A DNA stretch of 64,000 nucleotides from Actinomycetota bacterium. Its GTDB lineage: Bacteria > Actinomycetota > Actinomycetes > Actinomycetales > Dermatophilaceae. Under the pieces are notes generated by a model. It ran no database searches, was not told where the DNA came from, and saw only the letters and a list, made by a program, of their open reading frames with translations. The DNA is taken from the NCBI GenBank assembly GCA_020161845.1, contig JAIUNK010000013.1, positions 47,424-111,423 of the forward strand. The letters run 5' to 3'. Each line of letters begins with the position of its first letter. Within the stretch, counting starts at the first letter, position 1. The position numbers and the translations under genes are program-made. Shown here one piece after another: positions 35,090 through 43,895 of the stretch.

Positions 35090-35815
35090 TCAGGGGCGAT
35101 CCGGTCCCTCGACCGGTGCCAGCGCGCTGTGCGACTCGCCCAGCTCGAGATCCACCAGGCACAGTTCGGGGCCGACCATCGGCCGCACCGTGACCCCCAC
35201 CTCGCCCACGCCGAGCTGGCGCAGGGCGCCGCGGATCAGCCCCACGTGCACGGCGCAGACCACCTCGGGGTGCGCCAGCGCCGCGTCCCGCATCGGGCAG
35301 GACTCCAACGACAGCAGCACGCCGCTGTCCCGAGGGCGCTCCACCGTCACGCTCTCGCGCCGGTACCCCCAGCGGGCCAGCACATCGAGGAGCTCGCGCA
35401 CGGGCAGCTCGCCCGAATCCGCGGCGCCGGCCGCCGCGCGCGCCGGGACATGCGCCTGCGCCCACGCCTCCCCGGCCTCGATCGCGACCCGGGAGCGGGC
35501 GGCGGGCGCGCCCGGAATGGCCTCGGCCAGGACGCCGGCCAGGACCACATAGGCGGCCTCGTTCACGGGAACGGTCTGCGCGGCCACGGCGTACACCTTG
35601 CGCGGCCGCCCGACCGTCTCCCGGCGCTCCCGGCCCGCGACCAGGACACCGGCCTGTTCCAGCTGGTCCAGATGGAACCGGACGGTGGTCACGTGCAGGT
35701 CCAGCTGCGCGGCGAGGTCGGCCGCGGCGAGTTGCCCCTCCGCGGACCGGACCAGCTCGACGATGCGGCGCCGCACCTGGGAGGACAGCAGGTCGCCCCG
35801 CGAGACCGTGCTCAT
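35090..35815 (-). CDS. ArsR-type winged-helix regulator
   Basis: 241 residues from ATG 35815; an ATG at 35848 would add 11 residues and neither has a good Shine-Dalgarno. The N-terminal winged helix shows LSSQVRRRIVELV, LAAQLDLHVTTVRFHLDQLEQAG and GRPRKVYAV, typical of the SufR/ArsR-like HTH group. The C-terminal part ends in SCPMRDAALAHPEVVCAVHVGLIRGAL, where spaced cysteines could bind metal or an Fe-S cluster, as in SufR-type proteins. Last gene of the minus-strand unit MCP2-malY-HTH, 7 to 40 bp after the lyase gene. Target genes unknown. Confidence 0.78.
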   Translation of the reverse strand: MSTVSRGDLLSSQVRRRIVELVRSAEGQLAAADLAAQLDLHVTTVRFHLDQLEQAGVLVAGRERRETVGRPRKVYAVAAQTVPVNEAAYVVLAGVLAEAIPGAPAARSRVAIEAGEAWAQAHVPARAAAGAADSGELPVRELLDVLARWGYRRESVTVERPRDSGVLLSLESCPMRDAALAHPEVVCAVHVGLIRGALRQLGVGEVGVTVRPMVGPELCLVDLELGESHSALAPVEGPDRP

Positions 35816-35855
35816 GGCAAGACCGCGTTCATGGCGAGACGCGCTCATGACAGGC

Positions 35856-37019
35856 TCATGACAGCGCCGCGTCCAGCCGGGTCACGAACTCGGTCAGAAT
35901 CTGACGGGACGTGCCGAAGTTGGCGCGGATATGGCCCTCGCCGCCCGGCCCGAACGCGGGGCCGGGGTTGCAGAACACCTTGGCGTGCTCCAGCAACCAG
36001 GCGGACGGGTCCGCGCCGGCCAGCGCGGGGACGTCGCGGAAGTCGAGCCAGGCCAGGTACGTCGCGCGCGGCGGCGCGAACCGCACCTGCGGCGCCACCT
36101 CGGCCAGCGCGGCGGCGAGATAGTCGCGGTTGCCCTGCAGAAACACCAGCAGGTCATCGAGCCAGGGACCGCCGTGCCGGTAGCTGGCGATGCTCGCCTC
36201 GATCCCCAGCGTGGACGCGCCGTGGCTGCGCATCGGGTTGATCTTGCGCCAGGTGCGCACGTCGGCCTCGTTGGTCAGGACGATCTGGGCGCACCGCAGG
36301 CCGGGGGTGTTGAACCCCTTGGAGCTGGCCAGCAGCGTGATCGTCACCTCGGGGGCGATGTCGCTGACCGTCGCGGTCGGCACGTGCCGCGCGCCATACA
36401 CCACCGGCGCGTGGATCTCATCCGAGATGACCCGGGCGCCGTGGGTGGCGGCGACCTCGCAGATCGCCGCGAGATGCTCGGCGGGGAAGACGGCGCCCAG
36501 CGGGTTGTACGGATTGCACAGGATGATGCCGCCGGCACCCGCGGCGAAGGCGCTCGCCAGCGCGTCGAGATCGAACCGGTAGCCCGCGGTGCCGTCCTCC
36601 TCGGTCACGGCGAGCATGGGGGTGTAGACGCCGCGACGCCCCGTCACCTCGAGCACGTCGAAAAAGGGCATGTACGCCGGGACGGGCAGCACGATCGGCG
36701 ACCCGGCCACGGTGAAGTGATCGATGGCGAGCCGCACCCCGGTCAGCACGTCGGGCAGGTCGTGCACGCGCGCAGGGTCGATGGTCCAGTCGTAGCGGCT
36801 CGCGCACCACGCGGCGGTCGCGCCGGCCAGCCGGTCATCGCGAGTCGGATAGCCGAACACTTCGCGCGCCGCGGCCTCGCGCACCGCCTCGGCGACCGCC
36901 GGGCAGGTCGCCACGTCCATCTCGGCGACCCACAGGGGCAGCACCTCGGGACCCAGCCGGGTCCACTTCATCGTGTGGCGCCGACGCAGCTGCTCGGGCG
37001 TGAGGGTGACGATCGACAT
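35856..37019 (-). CDS. MalY/PatB-family PLP aminotransferase (C-S lyase)
   Basis: 387 residues from ATG 37019. Fold-type I PLP enzyme: FGYPTRDDRL and LPDVLTGVRLAIDHFT at the N-terminus, CNPYNPLGAVF, SDEIHAPVVYG with the cofactor Asp, and ASSKGFNTPGLRCA with the PLP lysine. The combination WVAEMDVATCPAV and NTPGLRCA is typical of MalY/PatB cystathionine beta-lyases, which split cystathionine to homocysteine. It is 15 bp downstream of a chemoreceptor gene and 7-40 bp upstream of a regulator gene, an unusual partnership. Confidence 0.88.
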   Translation of the reverse strand: MSIVTLTPEQLRRRHTMKWTRLGPEVLPLWVAEMDVATCPAVAEAVREAAAREVFGYPTRDDRLAGATAAWCASRYDWTIDPARVHDLPDVLTGVRLAIDHFTVAGSPIVLPVPAYMPFFDVLEVTGRRGVYTPMLAVTEEDGTAGYRFDLDALASAFAAGAGGIILCNPYNPLGAVFPAEHLAAICEVAATHGARVISDEIHAPVVYGARHVPTATVSDIAPEVTITLLASSKGFNTPGLRCAQIVLTNEADVRTWRKINPMRSHGASTLGIEASIASYRHGGPWLDDLLVFLQGNRDYLAAALAEVAPQVRFAPPRATYLAWLDFRDVPALAGADPSAWLLEHAKVFCNPGPAFGPGGEGHIRANFGTSRQILTEFVTRLDAALS

Positions 37020-37034
37020 GGACCAACTGTGGCA

Positions 37035-38687
37035 CTACTCCACGCGGTAGGTGGACACCAGGTCCTGCAGCTCACGGGAGGTGGCGGCGAGCTGGTTGGC
37101 CGCGGCCAGGGCGTCCTCGGAGCTCTTGGCGACCTCCTTGGTCTGGGTGGCGACGGTGCCGATGCTGCCGGCGATGTCCTGGGCGCTGGTGGCGGCGTCG
37201 TGAACCGATCGGGTCATCTCGCGGGTGGTCGCGGTCTGTTCCTCGACGGCCGAGGCGATGGTCGACTGGGTCTCGTTGATCCGGTCGATGACCTCGGTGA
37301 TCCGGGCCAGCGCCGCCGTGGTCTGCTCGGCGTCGTCTTGGATGCCGAGCACCCGGGCCGAGATGTCCTCGGTGGCCTGGGCGCTCTGGTTGGCCAGGTC
37401 TTTGACCTCGTTGGCGACGACGGCGAATCCCTTGCCGGCCTCGCCGGCGCGGGCGGCTTCGATGGTGGCGTTGAGCGCGAGGAGGTTGGTCTGTTCGGCG
37501 ATGCTCGTGATCGTCTTCATCACGTCGCCGATGAGCTGGCTGGAGCTGCTGAGCTTGTCCACGATGAGCTGGGTCTGGCCGGCCTCCTGGGCGGCCTGCT
37601 GGGCGACCTGGGAGGCGTGGCTGGCCGCGGTGGCGATCTCCTGGATGGAGGCGTTCATTTCCTCGGTGCCCGCGGCCACCGTGGAGACGTTGCCGCTGAC
37701 GCCCTGCGCGGCGTGGGCTGCGGCGTCGGAGCCCCGGGAGGTGGCGCCGGCGATGTCGCCCAGATGGGTCGCCGTCCCGGACAGGTCCCTGGCGGTGTCG
37801 GCGAGGCTATGCGCCGAGCCGGCGATCCGACCGATCATGTCGGCGGCGAGCTCGTTCTGAGTGTTGAAGGCCTCGGCCAGCTCGCGGGTCTCCACGACCC
37901 CCGTCGGCGCCAGGCGGAACGACATGTCCTTGGGATCGCGGTGCCGCAGAGCCGCGGTGTAGTCGGAGACGACGCGGCCGAGCTGCGTGCTGAACAGCAC
38001 CAGCAGACCGATCAGGGCGGCCAGCAAGCCCACGGCGGAGGCGGTCAGGGCGATCTGGGCAGCGTGGCGCTGGTCGGTGTTGCTGTCGACGTCAGCCTGT
38101 ACGCGGGTCGCGAGCTTGGTGTTGAACTCGGTGATCGGCGCCATGATCTTGGCGACCTCGGCGGCATAGGCGTCGCCGTGCACGAGCTGGCGGGCCAGGA
38201 CGAGCTTGTCCTCGGCCGATAGCTTCGCGTCCTCGGGCAGAACCTTCCACTCGGCGACGGCCGCGGGCATCTTGTCCGGGGTGATGCCCTTGGCATCGAA
38301 GACCAGGCGCATCGCGCGGGTCTCGAGCTTGACCAGCTCGGCCGAGTTGGCGCTGGCCTGTTTGGTCAGCGCGATCTCGTCGGCGGGGGTGCCCAGGTCG
38401 GTGAGCTTCTGCAGGGCCTTGGGTTGGTTCTTGGCGACCAGGATCTCGTTCCAGTATTTGTCTGACCAGGCGACATCGCCGGTGGCGGTGAACGCGCGCA
38501 CCGTGTTCGTCAGCAGTGCCGAAGAGTCCTGGATTGTTCGGGCCGCCGCCAGCGACTCACTCTGGCGCTTGATCGCCTCATCGGAGGCGCTGCTGGTGCG
38601 GAAGGCGACGACCACCGAGATCACGGTGACGACACCCAAGATCATGGCCACGATCGCGGCGATCTTGGTGATGAGTGACTGACGCAC
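37035..38687 (-). CDS. Methyl-accepting chemotaxis protein (paralog 2)
   Basis: 550 residues from GTG 38687 with AGGGAG upstream; the frame could be extended but without support. Same layout as the protein at 33446: TM1 (about 8-30), helical extracellular sensor with [20 protein letters not shown] and [22 protein letters not shown]2, HAMP ([21 protein letters not shown]) and the receptor tip with [19 protein letters not shown]. Sensor and signalling regions are both conserved between the paralogs, so they may sense related ligands. First gene of a minus-strand unit with the lyase and regulator. Confidence 0.92.
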   Translation of the reverse strand: MRQSLITKIAAIVAMILGVVTVISVVVAFRTSSASDEAIKRQSESLAAARTIQDSSALLTNTVRAFTATGDVAWSDKYWNEILVAKNQPKALQKLTDLGTPADEIALTKQASANSAELVKLETRAMRLVFDAKGITPDKMPAAVAEWKVLPEDAKLSAEDKLVLARQLVHGDAYAAEVAKIMAPITEFNTKLATRVQADVDSNTDQRHAAQIALTASAVGLLAALIGLLVLFSTQLGRVVSDYTAALRHRDPKDMSFRLAPTGVVETRELAEAFNTQNELAADMIGRIAGSAHSLADTARDLSGTATHLGDIAGATSRGSDAAAHAAQGVSGNVSTVAAGTEEMNASIQEIATAASHASQVAQQAAQEAGQTQLIVDKLSSSSQLIGDVMKTITSIAEQTNLLALNATIEAARAGEAGKGFAVVANEVKDLANQSAQATEDISARVLGIQDDAEQTTAALARITEVIDRINETQSTIASAVEEQTATTREMTRSVHDAATSAQDIAGSIGTVATQTKEVAKSSEDALAAANQLAATSRELQDLVSTYRVE

Positions 38688-38867
38688 GGGAAGCTCCCTG
38701 GTTCGGCGGTGAGGCGACCACCCATCGGAGCCAACGGCGCGATTCTGAGACGATCTGTCCGATATGAACCGGGTTAACACGTATAAATTCGCCGGCGTTG
38801 ACCCGAGGCTTCCCGCCCCCTTCCGTCCCGGCCCCCCGGCCCCCAGGGCCCGCTCTCCTGCTTGGGC
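38688..38867. promoter_or_regulatory. Promoter region of the MCP2-lyase-regulator unit
   Basis: 180 bp with an A/T-rich island around 38759-38795 (GGTTAACACGTATAAATTC). It is the only A/T-rich patch in the neighbourhood and lies 70-110 bp upstream of GTG 38687, so it is the best candidate promoter. A flagellar sigma-28 promoter was looked for and not found convincingly. Confidence 0.4.
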
Positions 38868-39683
38868 TCAGGGTGCGTCGTCCAACCACCAGAGGTCCAG
38901 CGGCCCGCCGGACTCGGGCGGCCGGCCCGGCTCGACGTACCACTCATAGCCGAACGTCTCCGTGAAGAACTGCTCGGGGATCGCCAGCATCATCCCGACG
39001 TCGCTGGTCTGGCTCGCGTGGCAGGCGAGCGCGGCCCGCTTCACGGCGATGAGATCGCGCCCGTCGACGCGATAGCGGATCTGCGATTGCGCCGTCCCGA
39101 TCGGCCGCCCATCGTCGCCGGGGGCGTCCGGGTCCCAATCGAGCGCGCTGGCCGGGTCCGCGGCGATCGCGGCGTTGCGCAGCTCGCGTAGGTAGTCCCG
39201 GTTCAGCGTCGACTCCAGCAGGCGCGGGCGCCGGGCGGCCAGCTCCGCCGCGCGGTGCGCCACCCGATGCGCCTTGACGTGATCGGGGTGGCCGTAACCG
39301 CCGTGGTCGTCGTACGTCACCAGGACGTCCGCGTCCTCCTCGTCCAGGAGAGCCGCCAACCGCGTCGCCGCCTCGTCGAGGTCGGCCGCGTGCAGGGAAT
39401 CCTCGTGGTCGTTCTGGGCCCAGCCGGTCATCCCCGAGTCGGCATAACCCAACCAGGCGACCCGATGGGTGCCGATGGCCTCGGCCGAACGCTGCGCCTC
39501 CCCGCGGCGATAGGTGACGACGCTCATTCCGGCCGGAAGATCCGCGGCGGGCTCGCCGTGGTCGCCGTTGGTCGCGAACACGACGACCACCCGATGCCCC
39601 TGCCGGGCGGCCAGGGCCATGGTCAGCGACGTCTGGGACGCCTCGTCGTCGGGATGGGCGTGCAGGAAGACCAGGGTGCTCAC
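38868..39683 (-). CDS. PIG-L family deacetylase (MshB/Mca-like)
   Basis: 271 residues from GTG 39683, where the conserved domain begins (STLVFLHAHPDDE). PIG-L enzymes are Zn2+-dependent amidases. The AHPDDE metal-binding motif is at residues 8-13, and VLVTYDDHGGYGHPDHVKAH (about 122-141) supplies the remaining metal ligand and catalytic His. The GGYGHPDH form resembles MshB and Mca of the mycothiol pathway, so a mycothiol-related or other N-acetylglucosamine amide role is plausible. No other mycothiol gene is nearby. Confidence 0.82.
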   Translation of the reverse strand: MSTLVFLHAHPDDEASQTSLTMALAARQGHRVVVVFATNGDHGEPAADLPAGMSVVTYRRGEAQRSAEAIGTHRVAWLGYADSGMTGWAQNDHEDSLHAADLDEAATRLAALLDEEDADVLVTYDDHGGYGHPDHVKAHRVAHRAAELAARRPRLLESTLNRDYLRELRNAAIAADPASALDWDPDAPGDDGRPIGTAQSQIRYRVDGRDLIAVKRAALACHASQTSDVGMMLAIPEQFFTETFGYEWYVEPGRPPESGGPLDLWWLDDAP

Positions 39684-39727
39684 GGGCAGATCATGCCAGC
39701 TGGCCGTGAGGTCGTCGGGCAGCGAAC

Positions 39728-40018
39728 TCAGCCTCGGGGGTCGGTCCTGATCGTGTCCTGTGGGGTTCCCTCCAGGACCACCCCGCCGCTGGCGCGCTGT
39801 GCACGGGCCTCGCGACGGGCCTCGCGACCCTCGCGCCGGCGTCCGTCGGTGCTGCAACCGGCCGGGGCCAGCCAGCCGAGCGAGGCCGCGGCGATGAGCG
39901 CGAACAACAGCACGCTCTGGAGCGCGCGAACGTCGGTGAAGGCGACGCTGAGGCCGTACAGGACGGCCAGGGCCGGCACGATGCGGCCGTAGACGGTGCG
40001 GCGATTGATGGCGGTCAT
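39728..40018 (-). CDS. Small membrane protein, unknown
   Basis: 96 residues from ATG 40018, preceded by GGAGGAACCC. Two hydrophobic segments (about 13-30 and 32-52) followed by an Arg/Glu-rich cytoplasmic tail (GRRREGREARREARAQR). No family recognised. It lies 44 bp upstream of the PIG-L gene on the same strand and may be co-transcribed with it. Confidence 0.6.
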   Translation of the reverse strand: MTAINRRTVYGRIVPALAVLYGLSVAFTDVRALQSVLLFALIAAASLGWLAPAGCSTDGRRREGREARREARAQRASGGVVLEGTPQDTIRTDPRG

Positions 40019-40147
40019 GGGTTCCTCCGAGTGGTGGCGGCGGTTCGCCGTGGGTGGCGCTGCGTTGCCCTCAGTCAACTGCGCGCCGCTGCGACAATCG
40101 CCGACCGTCCGTCACGACCTCCCCATGACATCCGTCATGGCGTCGGG

Positions 40148-40879
40148 TCAGCCCGCGTGTGGGCTCGGCCGGTAGGAGATCGTCGATATCGCGCGGGCCT
40201 GGCCGACCAGTTGCGGCAGGAAGACGCCGAAGGCGTGCGCGATGCGGACGGCGTTCTCCCAGCGCAGCGCCTCGGCGGCCGCCTCGTCGAGCCGTCCCGG
40301 ATAGTCGAGGACGATCGGCTCGAAGTGGGTGTATCCCGCAGCGGGACGCAGGTTGTCCCCACACAGCTCGTCGTACACGCGCAGTTCCAGATTCTGTCCC
40401 GGCACGGCACGGGCGATGCCGACCATGACCCGGACCGCCCCGAAATAGCCGATCTCGGCGGCGAGCGACTCGGCGATCGCGACGATGTCGACCAACACCG
40501 ATTCGACATCGCTGAGCATGACGTGGGTCGGCTCCACGGAGCCGTCGTCGAGGAGGCCCGAGCGCGTCAGGGCGGCGCTGACGCCGCGTCCGTCCAGGCC
40601 GGCCCTGGCCTGGTAGGAGCGCTCGCCGGCGACCTCCAGCGTCGCCTCCGCGCTGCGACCGTCGGCCGCGAGCTCGACATCCACCTCGCCGGGGGCCACG
40701 GCGAATGGGCCCGACGGGAAGGTGCCGTCGGCGATGGCGCGCTCCAGGACCCGACCGACCGGGATCGGCACCGGACCGGCCAGCTCCTCCAGCAGCGCGA
40801 CGCCGACCACCCAGGCGCGGGTGTCGGTGTCCAGAGCAGCCACGGCCCGCGCGTAGAGGCCAACCAACTCCTGCGTCAT
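40148..40879 (-). CDS. Unknown protein paired with bacteriohemerythrin
   Basis: 243 residues from ATG 40879 with GGAAGGAGAG upstream. Soluble, no TM. It begins MTQELVGLYARAVAALDTDT, has a middle beta region (VDVELAADGRSAEATLEVAG) and a largely helical C-terminus (DVESVLVDIVAIAESLAAEIGYFGAVRV, over about 125-152). It follows the hemerythrin gene after 37 bp on the same strand. No family recognised; the pairing suggests an oxygen- or NO-linked function, which is inference. Confidence 0.6.
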   Translation of the reverse strand: MTQELVGLYARAVAALDTDTRAWVVGVALLEELAGPVPIPVGRVLERAIADGTFPSGPFAVAPGEVDVELAADGRSAEATLEVAGERSYQARAGLDGRGVSAALTRSGLLDDGSVEPTHVMLSDVESVLVDIVAIAESLAAEIGYFGAVRVMVGIARAVPGQNLELRVYDELCGDNLRPAAGYTHFEPIVLDYPGRLDEAAAEALRWENAVRIAHAFGVFLPQLVGQARAISTISYRPSPHAG

Positions 40880-40916
40880 AGGCTCTCCTTCCCGGCTCGG
40901 CGCCGTGCTTGCCACG

Positions 40917-41342
40917 TCACGCCGCGGAGGTGGCCCCCGCGTCCAGGAGCTTGCGGGCCAGGCTGCGGTCGGTCCCCAGAATGTGCTTCGCGAGCCAGTC
41001 CCGAAGGAAGTACAGCACTTCCTCGTCGATCTGATCCTCCCCAGCGAGGACCCGTTCGCGATAGGCCCCCACCTCGGCGACCAGGCGTCGATGCTCGGCG
41101 CGGTGGTTCTCGGTCGAGGGGTGATCCGCGAGCCCGTGCCGGACCATCAGGTGCTCCTCGAAGTCGAAGTGCACCTGGGTGTATTCCGCCAGTTCGCTGA
41201 GCACCTCGCGAGCCACCTGGCCGTTGCCCGGGCGCGAGGTCGCTCGCTCCAGCCGATTGAGCATGGTGACCAGCCGGCGGTGTTGCACGTCGATATCGCC
41301 GAAGCCGACCTCCAGGCCGCGGCTCCAGGTGATGAGCGCCAT
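40917..41342 (-). CDS. Bacteriohemerythrin
   Basis: 141 residues from ATG 41342. The four-helix-bundle O2-binding fold with its di-iron ligands is clear: W..GLEVGFGDIDVQHRRLV (first His), HFDFEEHLMVRHG (His and Glu), ENHRAEHRRLV (His), and WLAKHILGTD (His and Asp). In bacteria such proteins store O2, sense it or deliver it to oxygenases or chemotaxis receptors. A predicted oxygenase (MpaB/DUF2236) gene lies 97 bp upstream on the same strand and two chemoreceptors lie within 8 kb. Confidence 0.93.
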   Translation of the reverse strand: MALITWSRGLEVGFGDIDVQHRRLVTMLNRLERATSRPGNGQVAREVLSELAEYTQVHFDFEEHLMVRHGLADHPSTENHRAEHRRLVAEVGAYRERVLAGEDQIDEEVLYFLRDWLAKHILGTDRSLARKLLDAGATSAA

Positions 41343-41439
41343 CCCCTACCCCTTTCGGTCGCCGAAACGGTACCGGCCGGACTGCCCCTACCCCCTCATG
41401 ATCGGCCGATCACCAGCCCTGGACCAGGGCCGCACGACA

Positions 41440-42411
41440 TCAACTGTTGACTGCCCGGTGACCCGCCGTACGGTCCTCGCGCAACCCGGCGATCCCCCAC
41501 CGCACCGTCCGGGTCGCCAGCTGTCCGGCACCGGCGGCCAACCGGGGCAGCGGCGCCCGGTCCGGCAGCCGCAACATCCGGCGCGCCCACGGCGGCAGGA
41601 CGGCCACCCCACCGGCCGCGATGAACCAGTAGCCGGGCCGCAGCGGGACGGCCAGCGGGGGCTCCACCAGCAGGAAGCGGGCCGCCTCGATCGCCGCCGG
41701 GGTCACCTCGAGGTCGGGCCGGAAGGCGTCCAGCTGCGCCGTCAGCTCGGCCACGGACTGCGGCAACCCGTGGGTGCCCAGGCGTTGCGAGACACTGCCG
41801 GACTGCACGACATAGCGATCGGCGTCTTCGGGGCTGAGCCGGTCGCGCCCATAGGCCCGGTGGGCCGCCAGGAAGCTGTAGCACTCGGCCACATGCACCC
41901 AGCGGAGCAGGTCGGGGTCGTCGGCCCGGTAGGGCCGCCCGCGATGGTCCTTGCCGCGCACGCGGGAGTGGATGTCCCGCACCCTGGCGATCGTCGCCTC
42001 GCCCGCCTGCGCCGTACCGAACGTCGTGATCGCCAGATAATCCGCGGTCCGCTGCAACCGGCCCCACGGGTCGCTGCGGTAGCCGCTGTGCCCGGCCACA
42101 CCCGCCATGGCCAGGGGATGCAGCATCTGCAGCAGCAGGGCGGCGACGCCCCCGGCGTACATCGACGCGTCCTCCTGGACCCGCCAAATCGGGTCGTCCG
42201 GCGTGAACCACCGCTCGCCCGGAGTGCCCCAGATCGCCGGGCCCCGCTCCGCCGCATCCGGCCCGGCGACCCGCTCGCGCAACGCCGCACCGACCGCGTG
42301 CTGCGCCTGCCCGGCCAGGTCACGGGCGCGCCCGGCCACCGTCTGCGCGAGTCGGCCGGGGACGGTGCTCGGGACCGCGGCGCGGAGCCCGGCGGGGCGG
42401 GGTGGGGGCAT
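41440..42411 (-). CDS. Oxygenase MpaB family protein (DUF2236)
   Basis: 323 residues from ATG 42411. DUF2236 proteins are haem-binding oxygenases related to MpaB and latex-clearing protein Lcp. Visible: DPIWRVQEDASMYAGGVAALLLQMLHP (around 82-108), HSGYRSDPWGRLQRTADYL, IHSRVRGKDHRGRPYRADDPDLLRWVHV and RPGYWFIAAGGVAVLPPWARRML (around 270-292). The His residues in LHP and WVHV are candidate haem ligands. Divergent from a GNAT gene and upstream of hemerythrin. Substrate unknown. Confidence 0.82.
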   Translation of the reverse strand: MPPPRPAGLRAAVPSTVPGRLAQTVAGRARDLAGQAQHAVGAALRERVAGPDAAERGPAIWGTPGERWFTPDDPIWRVQEDASMYAGGVAALLLQMLHPLAMAGVAGHSGYRSDPWGRLQRTADYLAITTFGTAQAGEATIARVRDIHSRVRGKDHRGRPYRADDPDLLRWVHVAECYSFLAAHRAYGRDRLSPEDADRYVVQSGSVSQRLGTHGLPQSVAELTAQLDAFRPDLEVTPAAIEAARFLLVEPPLAVPLRPGYWFIAAGGVAVLPPWARRMLRLPDRAPLPRLAAGAGQLATRTVRWGIAGLREDRTAGHRAVNS

Positions 42412-42462
42412 ATCCGCAGCGTAGGTCGCCAGTGGCGGGCGCGCGCGGCCGGTCCCCGTAGG

Positions 42463-42957
42463 ATGCCCGCCGTGACCTCCGCCGCCGTCGTCGAGCCCGC
42501 CGATCCGGACGCCCCCGAGGGTGCCGCGCTGCTGCGGGAGTACACCGCGGAGGTGGGGTCCCGGCAGCTCGGCCGGCCGGCGACCGAGGCCGAGATCGAC
42601 GAGTTCGTGCGCACCAACTCCTCGGCGGGGATGGTGCCGCCGAAGGGGGCGTTCCTGGTAGCGCGCGTGGCCGGACGAGCGGTGGGCTGTGTGGGGGTGC
42701 GCTGGCTGGATGAGGCGACGGGCGAGGTCAAGCGCATGTACGTCGGGCCCGCTGGGCGTGGCCTGGGCCTGGGGCGGCTGCTGCTGTCCGCGGCGCACGA
42801 CGCGATCCGCGCCTCGGGCCGGACCCGCTCGCGCCTGGACACCCGCGGCGAGCTGACCGAGGCCATCGGGCTGTATCGGGCGGCGGGCTACCGGGAGATA
42901 CCGCGGTACAACGACAACCCCTATGCCCAGCAGTGGTTCGAGGCCGACCTGTCCTGA
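42463..42957 (+). CDS. GNAT-family N-acetyltransferase
   Basis: 164 residues from ATG 42463 (GTG 42472 also possible). Conserved GNAT core: FLVARVAGRAVGCVGVRWL, EVKRMYVGPAGRGLGLGRLLL with the acetyl-CoA loop, LDTRGELTEAIGLYRAAGYREI and a final NPYAQQWFEADL. The C-terminal Y..I..YNDNPYA pattern is common in a small actinobacterial GNAT group. Substrate unknown. Divergent from the MpaB gene with a 51-bp gap. Confidence 0.8.
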   Translation: MPAVTSAAVVEPADPDAPEGAALLREYTAEVGSRQLGRPATEAEIDEFVRTNSSAGMVPPKGAFLVARVAGRAVGCVGVRWLDEATGEVKRMYVGPAGRGLGLGRLLLSAAHDAIRASGRTRSRLDTRGELTEAIGLYRAAGYREIPRYNDNPYAQQWFEADLS

Positions 42958-43025
42958 GCGCCGCTGATGGTCGCCCACTACTCGATGATGGCCGCTGATC
43001 GTCGCTCCTGGCCCTCTCCTGCGCG

Positions 43026-43841
43026 ATGGGGGTGCACGATGGTGGGGTGAGTTCCTCCGGGGGAGGTGCGGCGCGGTTCCCGTCATCGGCGTACGGCGAG
43101 CCGGGCCCGCCGCTGCCGCCCCTGACCCCGTCGCCGCGAGGTGGCCGTCGCTGGTCCAGGCGCCGGATCGCCGGCGGCACGCTGGTGGGGCTGTGGGCGG
43201 TGTGGGTCGCGACGGCGGGCTGGACGGGACCTTGGCAGGCCAGCCCCGAGGATCTTCGGGTCGCCGTGCAGGAGCAGCGGGTCGCGTCCTGGACGACGCA
43301 GACGACGGCCCCGGACAGCGTCCTGGCCGAGAGCGGTTTCCTGGTCGGGAAGACACATCCGGGCACCTCCTTCAGCACCGGTGAGCCCGTCATCGTGGTC
43401 TGGCAGGACCGGGCGCAGCGCCAGCACTGGACCGACGCCAGCAGCCTGCCCGACCCGCCGACGCCGGCAGCGGATCCCGCCAACCCGACCAGCGCCGGGC
43501 CGGCGGTGGTCGCGTGGATGGAACGGTCGGGCGCGCCGTGGCACCCGCCCATCCAAGGCCCCCTGATCACCGTGTCGTCGTTGGCGTTCTGGCTGGCCGG
43601 GCTCCTGTTGATCCTCGCCGCGCCCCCGCCGCGCCGCGGCACCCGGTGGTATTGGTTCTGGGTCGGCGGGCTCGGGTACGGCGTCGGCCTGGTCGCCTTC
43701 GCCGTGCAGGAGCTGCTCTCGGACCGGCCGGCCCCGGCCGCCCGCCACAGCGGACTGCGCGGTCTGGTCACCGCGTTCGTCGGGGCCATCATCACCACGG
43801 CCGCCGGCGGCCTGCTGCTCCACGCGCTGGGGCTGGCGTAG
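43026..43841 (+). CDS. Membrane protein, unknown
   Basis: 271 residues from ATG 43026 (GTG 43047 possible). A Gly/Pro-rich cytoplasmic N-terminus, TM1 (about 46-66), an extracellular domain (about 67-180) without recognised fold, then three TMs (about 181-199, 208-228, 245-268). Possibly displayed on the surface. No family recognised. It runs in the same direction as the acyl-CoA ligase 55 bp downstream. Confidence 0.6.
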   Translation: MGVHDGGVSSSGGGAARFPSSAYGEPGPPLPPLTPSPRGGRRWSRRRIAGGTLVGLWAVWVATAGWTGPWQASPEDLRVAVQEQRVASWTTQTTAPDSVLAESGFLVGKTHPGTSFSTGEPVIVVWQDRAQRQHWTDASSLPDPPTPAADPANPTSAGPAVVAWMERSGAPWHPPIQGPLITVSSLAFWLAGLLLILAAPPPRRGTRWYWFWVGGLGYGVGLVAFAVQELLSDRPAPAARHSGLRGLVTAFVGAIITTAAGGLLLHALGLA

Positions 43842-43895
43842 TCGCGCCCCCACACCCACCTCCCGCAGCCGCTGCGGCGCCTCTACCCTGACGAG

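Noticed and set aside
38750-38800. Sigma-28 flagellar promoter for the chemoreceptor
   Set aside because: No TAAA-(N15)-GCCGATAA match with correct spacing was found on the minus strand.
40148-40879. Chemotaxis or two-component role for the unknown protein next to hemerythrin
   Set aside because: No REC, HAMP, CheW or kinase motif is visible.
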